Positions 16,035-25,556 of a stretch of DNA of 64,000 bases are shown piece after piece. The translations under genes and the position numbers were made by a program. A model generated the notes under the pieces. That model ran no database searches and was not told the DNA's origin. It saw only the letters and a program-made list of their open reading frames with translations. The stretch's first letter is position 1, and the number at the start of each line of letters is the position of its first letter. Source of the DNA: JALJPB01 sp034111045 (GTDB taxonomy: Bacteria; Pseudomonadota; Gammaproteobacteria; Enterobacterales; Alteromonadaceae); the NCBI GenBank assembly GCA_034111045.1, contig JAWUYA010000001.1:1-64000 (forward strand), read 5' to 3'.

Positions 16035-18371
16035 ATGATTAAACAATCCATAAAAATCAACTCTATTCGTATTAGAATAATATTTCTCGTTATCTTGATT
16101 TTTACTCTTTTATTGTTGCTTTTTTCATACTTTTTAAAAGACTTTATTACTGGCGTTGAGCAAGACTTAGGTAAAAAAATAGTACTTCAACATGCTGTTA
16201 TCAACAAAGAAAAAGCCCTCAGCCACTTTACACAAAACTTAAATCTAGTTAAACGGACCTTACTCAATAATACCTTTCAAAACTGGATGAAAGATAACCA
16301 AAATCTAAAATTTGAAACGGCCGCAATTCAATCAATTGAAGCAGATTGTCAAATTATAGATTGCTATGGCTGGTTTATCCTTTCAACTTCACCTTTGATG
16401 AGTATTGATTGGAATAAAGGTAAAAACACCATAGATAAAGTCCAGCTCAAATTAGAAGAAAATGCTTGGCTGCCAAAGAAACTCAAAGAGAATAATGAGT
16501 TTTATGTAGATGCTGACATTAATACTATTGATGGAAAACCCTATGTTTTTTTTGATTATATAGTCAGGGAAAATAATCAAGTGATTGGCACGGTTGGCAG
16601 CTATGCACAAGTTACCACTATTGCTAACAGCATACTAAGTACATCTAAACAAGATATTTTAGATGTACTTATTGATAACCATGGGGTGTTTCGTACGAGC
16701 TTAAATGAAAATAATAGTCGTTATAATTTTGCTCTGTCAAAGTATTTATACAACAAAAAATGGGATCAAGTTATTGGAGAAAGTTTAGATAAAAGCAGCC
16801 TGGATAAACTAAAAACTAATACTGACGGTAATTGGGTAAAAACCATTGATATGAGTATTAATAAAGTTAACTATATTGCTGCTATTGTATATATTGAGGA
16901 AATAGATTGGTTTGCCATGAGTCTGTTTTCGAAAAAGGCAATGGAAGGCAGTATTGATATTATTCCACTGCTCTTAGTTAGTGCTCTAGCGCTGTTTACT
17001 CTTATTGCACTCACTATTTATTTTTTGAATAAGCTAGTTTTTAAACGGCTTATTGTGATGAATAAAACGGTTGATAACATAGCATCAGGTCATTATAAAA
17101 ACTTAATTAAAGATGTCCGCTCAGATGAGTTAGGTACTTTAGCTCAGGGCATAAATACCATGAGCCAAGAAATATCAAAAAATTTATCCAAGATAAAAAC
17201 TCAAAATGAAGCGCTAAATAATGCGATTGATAAAGCAAATGCCGCTAATAAAGCAAAATCTATTTTTCTATCTAACATGAGCCATGAAATAAGAACCCCA
17301 ATGAATGCAGTGTTAGGTTTTGCTGAAATAGGAAAAAACACCCAATCGATATCTGAAAAAAACAATTCACTTGAACAAATACAACTTTCAGGTGAGCATT
17401 TACTGAAAATAATCAATGATATATTAGATTTCTCTAAAATAGGGTCAAAGCAACTTGAGTTGGAAAATATCTCATTTAGCTTTAGCTCTGTTCTTGAAAA
17501 GATCACACAGATCTGCAAATTTGGTATGGAAAATAAAAATCTTATTTTAAATATTTATCAAGATGAGTCAATTCCACAGCACTTAATTGGTGATCCACTA
17601 AAGATCGAAAAAATCATCATTAATTTAGTGAGTAACGCTATAAAATTCACCGAATATGGGTCTATTGATATTACCACTCGTCTAAAGATACAAAACGAAA
17701 GAAATGTTTGTATTGAATTAAGTGTTAAAGATACCGGTTTAGGAATGACAGCAGAGCAACAAAACAACTTATTTACAGCCTTCTCTCAAGCAGATAATTC
17801 AATCACTAGAAAGTTTGGTGGCACAGGGTTGGGATTAGTGATAAGTAAACAATTAGTGGAAATGATGGGCGGAGAAATTACAGTAGAAAGTGAACATTAT
17901 AAAGGAACGTCGTTTACCTTCACTCTCAACATAACATACTCGAGTGAAAAGCTAGAGAATATAAGAGAAACATCAAATAATTTTGATCTGGAAAAATTAA
18001 AAGAAACTTGTTATCAAAAAAAGCTCTTGTTAGTTGAGGACAATAGAATAAATCAGATTGTAGCAACGAAAATGCTTGAGCCATTAAATATTTCAATTGA
18101 TATTGCCGCCAATGGTTTAGAGGCAATAGAGAAAACTAAAAATCACTCTTATTTGTTAGTGTTAATGGATATTCAAATGCCTGAGTTAGATGGATTACAA
18201 GCAACAAAGCAAATTAGAAAATTCGATAAAGATACGATTATTATCGGTATGTCTGCACACGCAAGTATTCAAGATACTGAAAAAGCGATTAAATCAGGAA
18301 TGACCGATTATATGACCAAGCCTATTAAGCAAGAAACAGTATTTTTTATGATGTCAAAATATCTCCTTTAA
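16035..18371 (+). CDS. orphan hybrid sensor histidine kinase
   Basis: 779 residues counted from a TTG at 16032; ATG 16035 is the likelier start. Transmembrane helix 1 is about 12-35. A periplasmic dCache-like sensor (about 36-310, with QIIDCYGWFILSTS and VFFDYIVREN) is followed by helix 2 (about 311-335), HAMP, and HisKA with phospho-His417 in SNMSHEIRTPMN. HATPase_c has N-box NLVSNAIKFTE, DTGLGM and GGTGLGLVIS. A C-terminal receiver has VEDNRINQ and Asp712 in LMDIQMPELDG. There is no Hpt domain and no adjacent response regulator, so phosphate must pass to a partner encoded elsewhere. The sensed signal is unknown; the sensor type often binds small organic molecules. Confidence 0.92.
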   Translation: MIKQSIKINSIRIRIIFLVILIFTLLLLLFSYFLKDFITGVEQDLGKKIVLQHAVINKEKALSHFTQNLNLVKRTLLNNTFQNWMKDNQNLKFETAAIQSIEADCQIIDCYGWFILSTSPLMSIDWNKGKNTIDKVQLKLEENAWLPKKLKENNEFYVDADINTIDGKPYVFFDYIVRENNQVIGTVGSYAQVTTIANSILSTSKQDILDVLIDNHGVFRTSLNENNSRYNFALSKYLYNKKWDQVIGESLDKSSLDKLKTNTDGNWVKTIDMSINKVNYIAAIVYIEEIDWFAMSLFSKKAMEGSIDIIPLLLVSALALFTLIALTIYFLNKLVFKRLIVMNKTVDNIASGHYKNLIKDVRSDELGTLAQGINTMSQEISKNLSKIKTQNEALNNAIDKANAANKAKSIFLSNMSHEIRTPMNAVLGFAEIGKNTQSISEKNNSLEQIQLSGEHLLKIINDILDFSKIGSKQLELENISFSFSSVLEKITQICKFGMENKNLILNIYQDESIPQHLIGDPLKIEKIIINLVSNAIKFTEYGSIDITTRLKIQNERNVCIELSVKDTGLGMTAEQQNNLFTAFSQADNSITRKFGGTGLGLVISKQLVEMMGGEITVESEHYKGTSFTFTLNITYSSEKLENIRETSNNFDLEKLKETCYQKKLLLVEDNRINQIVATKMLEPLNISIDIAANGLEAIEKTKNHSYLLVLMDIQMPELDGLQATKQIRKFDKDTIIIGMSAHASIQDTEKAIKSGMTDYMTKPIKQETVFFMMSKYLL

Positions 18372-18466
18372 TGACTTACATTACTTTTGACCTATGATGA
18401 AACCTATCTATTAGCGCTTGACCTAAGGTAATCATTGTATGGTATTTAAAACACTTTACTGCAACT

Positions 18467-18496
18467 GAACTTATTACTGTAGAACTTATTACTGTA
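18467..18496 (+). repeat. two tandem 15-bp copies
   Basis: GAACTTATTACTGTA occurs twice head to tail in the gap between the hybrid kinase and mutS, and a partial third copy (GAATT) follows. Simple slippage is the easiest explanation. Confidence 0.7.
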
Positions 18497-18626
18497 GAAT
18501 TGATTTAAGTGATATTGTTACCTCGCCTCACTTTTTCTTAGTGCTTAGATTATATGAGCAGATGGTTAAAGTGCGCGTAAATCAAAGGCAAAAAACATAT
18601 TAAATCAATAGAATTCATCGTTAAAA

Positions 18627-21275
18627 ATGACAAGTCAGTTACAAAAACAATATAAACAAGATCGTCAGAGAACTATTTTACCAATGAATATCACTAAAAA
18701 TAAAGAAATAGATTTATCACAACACACTCCTATGATGCGTCAGTATCTAACAATAAAAGCAGAATTTCCTAACATTCTTATTTTCTATCGAATGGGAGAT
18801 TTTTATGAGTTGTTTTTTGATGATGCTAAAAAAGCAGCTGACTTACTTGATATTTCATTAACAGCTCGTGGTAAAACAGGAGGTAATGCTATTCCTATGG
18901 CAGGTGTGCCTTATCATGCCGCTGACACTTATTTGGCTAAGTTAGTTAAACTTGGTGAGTCGGTGGCAATATGTGAACAAATTGGCGATCCAGCAACCAG
19001 TAAAGGCCCTGTTGAACGAAAAGTGGTTCGTGTAGTCACACCGGGTACCGTTAGTGATGAGGCCTTATTAGTTGATAGACAAGATAATTTAATTGTCGCC
19101 ATTTTTTCAACTTCGACTAATCACGATATGAAAGGATTTGGTCTAGCTTATTTAGACATGACTAGTGGTCGCTTTGTTTTGAGTGAACCACAAACCGAAG
19201 AGCAACTCTTAGCTGAATTACAGCGCTTAACACCTGCTGAGTTATTATATCCTGAGTCATTTAAGCCGTTTAATTTGATTAAAAGCTATAAAGGATTACG
19301 CCGCAGGTCTGACTGGGAGTTTGATTTAGACACGGCAAAGAATTTACTTAATCAACAATTTGGCACAAAAGAGTTATCAGGATTTGGTGTCGATGATAAA
19401 GTGTTAGGGCTAGCTGCAGCAGGTTGTTTATTTCAATATGTCAAAGAGTGTCAACGAAGTTCCCTGCCACATATTAGAAATATACTTTGTGAATCATCAA
19501 CTACCGCTGTCATTTTAGATGCAGCAACTCGAAGAAATTTAGAGTTAACCGTCAACTTACATGGCAGCAATGAAAACACCTTATCTGCAGTATTAGATAA
19601 GTCAGCTACACCTATGGGGTCAAGGTTATTAAAACGTTGGATTCATTTTCCATTAAGAGATATTGAGGTATTAACCAACAGAAATAATGCTATTGATGAT
19701 ATTTTAACGGCAGACCTGCACGTAGATTTATTCTCTTTGTTAAAAAAAATTGGTGATATTGAACGTATAGTTTCCCGTGTTGCCCTTCGTTCAGCTCGGC
19801 CTAGAGATTTTGCTAGATTACGTAATGCGCTTCAACAACTACCCGAATTACAAGGTTTATTAAAGCAATACGCGTCCGGATATTTACAGGTATTAGCAAG
19901 TCACAGTAAACCAATTCCAAGTATTCAAGTATTATTAGAAGAGGCTATTGTTGACAACCCACCGGTACTTATCCGCGATGGCGGTGTGATTGCACCAGGT
20001 TACCATGAAGAATTAGATGTGCTTCGAGATTTAAGTGATGGTGCTACCGATTTTCTAGCCCAGCTTGAGATAAAGGAAAAAAAGCGTACAGGCATTCAAT
20101 CATTAAAAGTTGGTTATAATAGAGTTCATGGGTTTTTCATTGAAATTAGTCGTAGTGCCGCCAGAGATGTTCCTGATGATTATATACGACGACAAACGTT
20201 AAAAAATAACGAACGTTTTATCACTGAAGAGTTAAAGCAGCATGAAATTACGGTATTAAGTGCTCAAAGTAAATTCTTAGCATTAGAAAAAAATCTCTAT
20301 GAGGAAATTTTTGATCAAGTATTGCCTGAGTTAGAAAGTCTTCAACAACTATCCCAAGCGATTGCAGCACTAGATGTACTTAATACCTTTGCTGAACGCA
20401 GTGAAACACTCAATTATACTAAACCCTCATTATTTATTGAGCCGGGTATAAATATTGATGCTGGCCGTCATCCTGTTGTTGAACAAATGACTAAAGATGC
20501 CTTTATTGCAAATCCAGTTGCCTTAACAGATCAACGAAAAATGTTAATCATCACTGGGCCAAACATGGGAGGTAAATCAACCTATATGCGTCAAACAGCC
20601 TTGATTGTTTTATTAGCCCATATTGGCTGTTTTGTGCCAGCAACTTCAGCAAAAATAGGTATGGTAGACCGAATATTCACTCGTATTGGCGCATCCGATG
20701 ATCTTGCTAGTGGCCGCTCGACCTTTATGGTGGAAATGAGCGAAACAGCGAATATACTGCACAATGCCACTGAGAAAAGTTTGGTTTTACTTGATGAGAT
20801 AGGTCGAGGCACCAGCACGTATGACGGTTTATCTTTAGCTTGGTCATGTGCAGAAATGTTAGCACTGCAAACTAAATCTTTTACTTTATTTGCCAGTCAC
20901 TACTTTGAGTTAACTGCCTTAGCAGAACAAATTGATATTGTGGCCAATATACATTTAGATGCGGTTGAACATAATGATAACATTATATTCATGCATGCTG
21001 TGCAAGATGGCTCGGCAAGTAAGAGTTTTGGATTACAAGTAGCACAATTAGCAGGAGTGCCTAAGGCTGTGATTCACAGAGCCAAGCAGCGCTTAGCTGA
21101 ACTAGAAAAAAAACAAACACCTTCTGTTTTACCTAATAATAGCCAAGCTTTCGAGCAATTATCGCCGATTGAACAAAAGCATCCTGTTGTCGATATTTTA
21201 CAAGAAACTGATGTCGACGATTTAAGTCCTAGACAAGCATTGGCGTTATTATTTAAGCTCAAAGATAATATTTAA
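18627..21275 (+). CDS. mutS: DNA mismatch repair ATPase MutS
   Basis: The mismatch-binding domain has FYRMGDFYELFFDDAK, the Phe-x-Glu motif that inserts at the mismatch. The connector and lever regions follow, then the ATPase domain with Walker A TGPNMGGKSTYMRQ, ATFMVEMSETANIL and Walker B LVLLDEIGRGTSTYDG. A helix-turn-helix dimer region (SFGLQVAQLAGVP) and a short C-terminal tail complete it. MutS recognises mispairs and recruits MutL. The first ATG gives 882 aa; ATG 18684 (863 aa, MNITKNKEIDLSQ) fits the family length better and neither has a strong ribosome site. It converges on rpoS, the common gammaproteobacterial arrangement. Confidence 0.97.
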   Translation: MTSQLQKQYKQDRQRTILPMNITKNKEIDLSQHTPMMRQYLTIKAEFPNILIFYRMGDFYELFFDDAKKAADLLDISLTARGKTGGNAIPMAGVPYHAADTYLAKLVKLGESVAICEQIGDPATSKGPVERKVVRVVTPGTVSDEALLVDRQDNLIVAIFSTSTNHDMKGFGLAYLDMTSGRFVLSEPQTEEQLLAELQRLTPAELLYPESFKPFNLIKSYKGLRRRSDWEFDLDTAKNLLNQQFGTKELSGFGVDDKVLGLAAAGCLFQYVKECQRSSLPHIRNILCESSTTAVILDAATRRNLELTVNLHGSNENTLSAVLDKSATPMGSRLLKRWIHFPLRDIEVLTNRNNAIDDILTADLHVDLFSLLKKIGDIERIVSRVALRSARPRDFARLRNALQQLPELQGLLKQYASGYLQVLASHSKPIPSIQVLLEEAIVDNPPVLIRDGGVIAPGYHEELDVLRDLSDGATDFLAQLEIKEKKRTGIQSLKVGYNRVHGFFIEISRSAARDVPDDYIRRQTLKNNERFITEELKQHEITVLSAQSKFLALEKNLYEEIFDQVLPELESLQQLSQAIAALDVLNTFAERSETLNYTKPSLFIEPGINIDAGRHPVVEQMTKDAFIANPVALTDQRKMLIITGPNMGGKSTYMRQTALIVLLAHIGCFVPATSAKIGMVDRIFTRIGASDDLASGRSTFMVEMSETANILHNATEKSLVLLDEIGRGTSTYDGLSLAWSCAEMLALQTKSFTLFASHYFELTALAEQIDIVANIHLDAVEHNDNIIFMHAVQDGSASKSFGLQVAQLAGVPKAVIHRAKQRLAELEKKQTPSVLPNNSQAFEQLSPIEQKHPVVDILQETDVDDLSPRQALALLFKLKDNI

Positions 21276-21331
21276 AGAATTAACCGCTCTTTTTCATTAT
21301 TTTAGTCGCTTAACACCATCTTCTTTAACAT

Positions 21332-21361
21332 AAAAAACCAGCATGCGAGGCTGGTTTTTTT
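21332..21361. terminator. bidirectional terminator between mutS and rpoS
   Basis: AAAAAACCAGC and GCTGGTTTTTT form an 11-bp stem with a 7-base loop. There is a T-run on each strand, so it can end both convergent transcripts. Confidence 0.85.
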
Positions 21362-21409
21362 ACGTTGTTATCACTATTAATCAGTGGTTAATAGAAAAGT
21401 GAATGCCAT

Positions 21410-22354
21410 TTAATTAGTGTTAAAAATGGCTTCTATCGACAAGTTTTGTTGACTTAAAATATCCCTTAAGCGCTTCAAAGCTTCGACTTGAATTTGACGA
21501 ACACGTTCCCGCGTTAGACCAATTTCACTGCCAACATCTTCTAATGTTGCAGCTTCATATCCCATTAAACCAAAGCGCCTTGCTAACACTTCCCGCTGTT
21601 TAGTATTAAGCTCATTTAACCAATAAATAATGTTATTACTCATATCCAATGATTGTAAATCTTCTTCCGGGCCCTTACTTTTTTCATCGGGGAGAACATC
21701 AAGTAATACTTTATCTGAATCACCACCAAATGGTGTATCCACTGAAGTGATACGCTCATTCAATTTCAGCATTTTTGTTACATCAGCAACGGGCTTATCT
21801 AAAGCTTCAGCAATATCTTCGGCTGTTGGTTCATGATCTAATTTTTGTATCAACTCTTTTGAGGTGCGTAAATAAATATTAAGTTCTTTAACTACATGTA
21901 TAGGAAGGCGAATAGTGCGAGTTTGGTTCATAATGGCACGTTCAATCGTTTGACGAATCCACCATGTCGCGTACGTTGAAAATCTAAAGCCGCGTTCAGG
22001 GTCAAATTTTTCAACAGCTCGAATTAAACCTAAGTTACCTTCTTCAATTAAGTCTAATAGCGGTAAGCCTCGATTATTATAACGACGTGCAATTTTCACC
22101 ACTAAACGTAAGTTACTTTCAATCATACGTTTGCGAGAGGGCTCATCGCCCTTAAGTGAAAGGCGAGAGAAATAAACTTCTTCCTCTGCGGTTAACAACG
22201 GAGAAAAACCAATTTCCCCTAAATACAGTTGTGTTGCATCTAGGCTTGACGACGAAACCCCATCCTTAGTATTTTTAGTCACTTCCTTGACTCCTTTTCT
22301 AGCTTCTTGTGAAAAAATTGTTTTTTCTTTATTTCCTATAATTGTTATACCCAT
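21410..22354 (-). CDS. rpoS: RNA polymerase sigma factor RpoS (sigma-38)
   Basis: The protein has 314 aa. Region 1.2 has DATQLYLGEIGFSPLL. Region 2 has NLRLVVKIARRYNNRGLPLLD, with GFRFSTYATWWIRQTIERA for -10 recognition and melting. Region 3 has LPIHVVKELN. Region 4 has LEDVGSEIGLTRERVRQIQ, which binds -35 DNA. It directs the general stress and stationary-phase programme. A GGGAGA site precedes the ATG. It is downstream of nlpD in the same direction with 76 bases between, and in E. coli the main rpoS promoter lies inside nlpD. The N-terminus differs from E. coli but the core is complete. Confidence 0.97.
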   Translation of the reverse strand: MGITIIGNKEKTIFSQEARKGVKEVTKNTKDGVSSSSLDATQLYLGEIGFSPLLTAEEEVYFSRLSLKGDEPSRKRMIESNLRLVVKIARRYNNRGLPLLDLIEEGNLGLIRAVEKFDPERGFRFSTYATWWIRQTIERAIMNQTRTIRLPIHVVKELNIYLRTSKELIQKLDHEPTAEDIAEALDKPVADVTKMLKLNERITSVDTPFGGDSDKVLLDVLPDEKSKGPEEDLQSLDMSNNIIYWLNELNTKQREVLARRFGLMGYEAATLEDVGSEIGLTRERVRQIQVEALKRLRDILSQQNLSIEAIFNTN

Positions 22355-22430
22355 ACTATATCTCCCAATAAAGTAGTTTAACTAGTAATTTTTTTTATAT
22401 TGACTCACTCCAAAGTTATAATTATAAGTT

Positions 22431-23303
22431 TTATTTTTTTGGTAAATACTTCATAGGATTAACCGATTTACCACGAAATCGAACTTCAAAATGAAGCATA
22501 ACTCTTTGCGCGTCTGTATCTCCCATTTTAGCAATAGCATCGCCAGCGATGACTTGCTGCTTTTCTTTGACCAGTATTTTATCGTTATGTGCATAAGCGC
22601 TAAGGTAATCATCATTGTGTTTAACAATCACTAATTGTCCATAACCTCTTAATGCATTTCCCGCATAAACCACTTTGCCATCAGCTGCAGATCTCACTTT
22701 GTCGCCACGACGACCTACAATATCAATACCTTTATTACCTTGTTGTGCTGTGGAAAATGTTGCAATCACTTTTCCACTGGCTGGCCACTGCCATTCTCTT
22801 ATCTTTTCAGAGAGGTTCAAACCTTGTGAAGTGGCTTTTTCGCTTACTTTATGATCACTTACATTTTTACCATACTCCTGCTTTTTATTCGGCGCAACAG
22901 TTTTTTTAATGGTTTTTTGACTATTTTTACTTGAGTTTCTATTCGTACTTTTAATGTAACTCTTATTACCAAGAGCTTGGAGGGAGTTGCCGCTTTGTTT
23001 CTTGAGTAGAATTAATTTTTGCCCAGGGATGATTTTATAGGGCGACGAAAGATTATTCAGCTTGGCTATATTTCTGATATCTGAATTTGCACGCCAAGCT
23101 ATTGAATAGAGAGTTTCTCCTTTGCGCACAGTATAGTAAGTAGACTTAATACTATTTTTAAATCGATCTTTTAGGCCAGTATAGCCATAAGAGTTTAACA
23201 CCGGAGCAGGAGTATCTCGAGTTGAACAAGCCATCAAGAAGAGTGTCGCCACAATAAAGGACAACCAATAACAGCTGATTTTTTTTATCCTTACATCCTT
23301 CAT
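22431..23303 (-). CDS. nlpD: lipoprotein NlpD, amidase activator with LysM and degenerate M23 domain
   Basis: The signal ends in a lipobox LMAC, so Cys at about residue 26 is lipidated. A LysM domain (about 55-100, YTVRKGETLYSIAWRAN and PYKIIPGQKLIL) binds peptidoglycan. A basic, Ser/Asn/Lys-rich linker precedes a C-terminal M23/LytM domain (about 170-290, GKGIDIVGRRGDKVRSA, AYAHNDKILVK and HFEVRFRGKSVNPMKYL). Zinc ligands are incomplete (GIDIVG in place of HxGxDxxG), as in known NlpD, which activates the amidase AmiC rather than cutting itself. It stands just upstream of rpoS. Confidence 0.95.
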   Translation of the reverse strand: MKDVRIKKISCYWLSFIVATLFLMACSTRDTPAPVLNSYGYTGLKDRFKNSIKSTYYTVRKGETLYSIAWRANSDIRNIAKLNNLSSPYKIIPGQKLILLKKQSGNSLQALGNKSYIKSTNRNSSKNSQKTIKKTVAPNKKQEYGKNVSDHKVSEKATSQGLNLSEKIREWQWPASGKVIATFSTAQQGNKGIDIVGRRGDKVRSAADGKVVYAGNALRGYGQLVIVKHNDDYLSAYAHNDKILVKEKQQVIAGDAIAKMGDTDAQRVMLHFEVRFRGKSVNPMKYLPKK

Positions 23304-23423
23304 TAAAATTGCGGCAAAACCTTTGTGTTGATTAGTTATTTATATATTAAGTGGTAACAAACACTTACAGCGTCATCCTGACAGCAATGCAATTAAATAT
23401 GCTGATCGACTGAGTAAATGAGT

Positions 23424-24002
23424 TTAACGAGTCAATATGTAAACAATAATGATAAGTCCAATTACGCCCCAGCCTAAAATATCAATGTATTGTCTCAACT
23501 TTTTTTCCATTGGTGCTCCTCCCCATTGAATAAGACCGGCAACTAAGAAAAATCTCATGCCTCTCCCTATTGCTGAAACAAATAAAAAGGGTATAAATGC
23601 CATTTGTAAAAAACCAGCGCTAACAGTAAATAATTTATAGGGTATGGGCGAGAACCCAGCAAGGAAAACCACCCAAATACCCCACTCAGCAAACCATAAC
23701 ATAATTTTATCAAATTGTGCTTGATAACCCAGCTCAACAATAACAGGTTGGATCCATGGTTCAAACATTAAATAACCTAATAAGTAACCAACAACACCAC
23801 CCAACACAGACGCTACTGTCGTTAAACTTGCCAGCTTCCATGCGTTTTTTGGCTTAGCTAATACCATAGGTGCTAACAATACATCAGGAGGGATAGGAAA
23901 AAAAACCGACTCAGCAAAAGTTAATATGGCTAATATGGTAGGTGCAAATTTATGCTCTGCCCAACGAAGGGTCCATTGGTATAGTGCTGAAAATATTTTC
24001 AC
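23424..24002 (-). CDS. yqaA: YqaA/DedA-like SNARE-associated membrane protein
   Basis: This 192-residue membrane protein has about five hydrophobic segments and the VTT/DedA signature: FAESVFFPIPPDVLLAPMVL near the start, GGVVGYLLGYLM, and GFSPIPYKLFTVSAGFLQM. Proteins of this superfamily are implicated in lipid scrambling or transport across the inner membrane. It lies between pcm and nlpD, an insertion relative to E. coli. A DedA paralogue is the main alternative name. Confidence 0.88.
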   Translation of the reverse strand: MKIFSALYQWTLRWAEHKFAPTILAILTFAESVFFPIPPDVLLAPMVLAKPKNAWKLASLTTVASVLGGVVGYLLGYLMFEPWIQPVIVELGYQAQFDKIMLWFAEWGIWVVFLAGFSPIPYKLFTVSAGFLQMAFIPFLFVSAIGRGMRFFLVAGLIQWGGAPMEKKLRQYIDILGWGVIGLIIIVYILTR

Positions 24003-24059
24003 GGGAGGTTAACTCGACATAAAATCATAGGAGATAAAAAAATTGTTCATCGCTTATTT

Positions 24060-24722
24060 TCATAATAATTCACCTGGCACTAAAGGAACAAAGCGCACTA
24101 CTTCAACTTGCTGCTCATTAAAAATATTATTTGTTCGTGTAATCACTTTGAGTATTTGATGATCATCACCAACAGGAATAACTAAACGACCACCTTCGGC
24201 TAATTGCTCTAATAGTGCTTGCGGCACAGAGGTCGGTGCAGCAGTCACTATAATAGCATCAAACGGAGCTTTACTTGCCCAACCTTGCCAACCGTCACCG
24301 TGTTTCATTGAAACGTTGTGTAAGTCCATTGAATTTAATCGACGTTTTGCTTGCCATTGCAGGGCTTTAATACGCTCAACAGAAAATACTTTAGAGACCA
24401 GCTGAGCCAATATAGCTGTTTGATAGCCGGAGCCCGTACCTATTTCTAAAATAGTATCAGGCACTGCCTCTTTTAATAACAATTCAGACATTTTAGCCAC
24501 TATATAGGGCTGAGAAATAGTTTGCCCTTGTCCAATAGGCAATGCAGTATTATCATAAGCCTTGTGTGCAAGTATTTCAGGTACAAAATTGTGCCTAGGC
24601 GTAATGGCAATAGCTTGTAATACTTGCTGATTTTTAATACCTTCCGCTTGGAGTTTTCGTGCTAAAATCTCACCGCTACGGGTAGACTTTCCACCACTAT
24701 TCTTAGCTATTTTGATAGTCAT
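24060..24722 (-). CDS. pcm: protein-L-isoaspartate O-methyltransferase
   Basis: The protein has 220 aa. The SAM-binding motif I is ILEIGTGSGYQTAIL. The family-specific PRHNFVPE and ALPIGQGQTISQPYIVAKM motifs bind the isoaspartyl peptide. Later motifs GDGWQGW and FDAIIVTAA are present. It methylates isoaspartyl residues of damaged proteins to start their repair, in the cytoplasm. It follows surE with 52 bases between, the classical surE-pcm stress and survival pair. Confidence 0.96.
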   Translation of the reverse strand: MTIKIAKNSGGKSTRSGEILARKLQAEGIKNQQVLQAIAITPRHNFVPEILAHKAYDNTALPIGQGQTISQPYIVAKMSELLLKEAVPDTILEIGTGSGYQTAILAQLVSKVFSVERIKALQWQAKRRLNSMDLHNVSMKHGDGWQGWASKAPFDAIIVTAAPTSVPQALLEQLAEGGRLVIPVGDDHQILKVITRTNNIFNEQQVEVVRFVPLVPGELL

Positions 24723-24774
24723 AGTACTGCTCTTTTCTACTTAAGTTATTCGTTATTTTACTTAATGGTAATTT

Positions 24775-25527
24775 TTATAATAAAAGGTCTTCTAACCAAT
24801 CTGACATTGTCGATAAACTTTGATGAGCAGTCATGTCTACAGTTAATGGCGTAATAGAGGCGTAACCGTTAGCAACAGCATGAAAATCTGTGCCTTCACC
24901 ACCATCTTGCTCTTGTCCTAATGAGCCATACCAATAGATATCACGATGCCATGGGTCTTGCATTTTTTTCATCGTTTCTGCTTTATGTCGATGCCCCAGA
25001 CGCGTTACTTTAACACCTTTTAACTGTGATAAAGGAAGATCTGGTACATTTATATTCAAGATTTGATCGGCCCCTAAAGGATGTTCTTTTAATCGTGATA
25101 TTATTTTCGCAGCGACCACTGCAGCAGTTTGATAGTGCTGTTCATTTTTCCCAACCAAAGATACCGCAACAGCAGGCATCCCCATGTGTCGACCTTCAGT
25201 CGCAGCGGCGACAGTACCCGAATATAAAGTGTCGTCTCCAAGGTTGGCACCGTTATTGATTCCCGCCACCACTAAATCGGGCAAAGGGAGCATCAACTGG
25301 CTTATGCCTAAATGAACAGCATCTGTAGGTGTGCCATTGACAGAAATATAACCATTATCCAACGTTTGTGCACGCAGAGGGTTTAATAAAGTAAGAGAGT
25401 TACTAGCACCACTGCAATTTCGATCAGGAGCAACAACTGTTACTTTAGCTAGTTTGATTAATTCTTGATGCAATATTTTTATGCCTAAAGCATTCACACC
25501 GTCATCATTACTGAGTAATATATTCAT
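24775..25527 (-). CDS. surE: 5'/3'-nucleotidase SurE
   Basis: The protein has 250 aa and starts MNILLSNDDGVNALGI, whose Asp-Asp pair binds the catalytic metal. Further family motifs are VVAPDRNCSGASNSLTL, VNGTPTDAVHLGI, PDLVVAGINNGANLGDDTLYSGTVAAA, and NINVPDLP. SurE removes phosphate from nucleoside monophosphates and short polyphosphate and aids stationary-phase survival. It sits between truD and pcm in one direction. Confidence 0.96.
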   Translation of the reverse strand: MNILLSNDDGVNALGIKILHQELIKLAKVTVVAPDRNCSGASNSLTLLNPLRAQTLDNGYISVNGTPTDAVHLGISQLMLPLPDLVVAGINNGANLGDDTLYSGTVAAATEGRHMGMPAVAVSLVGKNEQHYQTAAVVAAKIISRLKEHPLGADQILNINVPDLPLSQLKGVKVTRLGHRHKAETMKKMQDPWHRDIYWYGSLGQEQDGGEGTDFHAVANGYASITPLTVDMTAHQSLSTMSDWLEDLLL

Positions 25528-25556
25528 ATTATGATTTAACTTGTAGTTGTTAGTTA

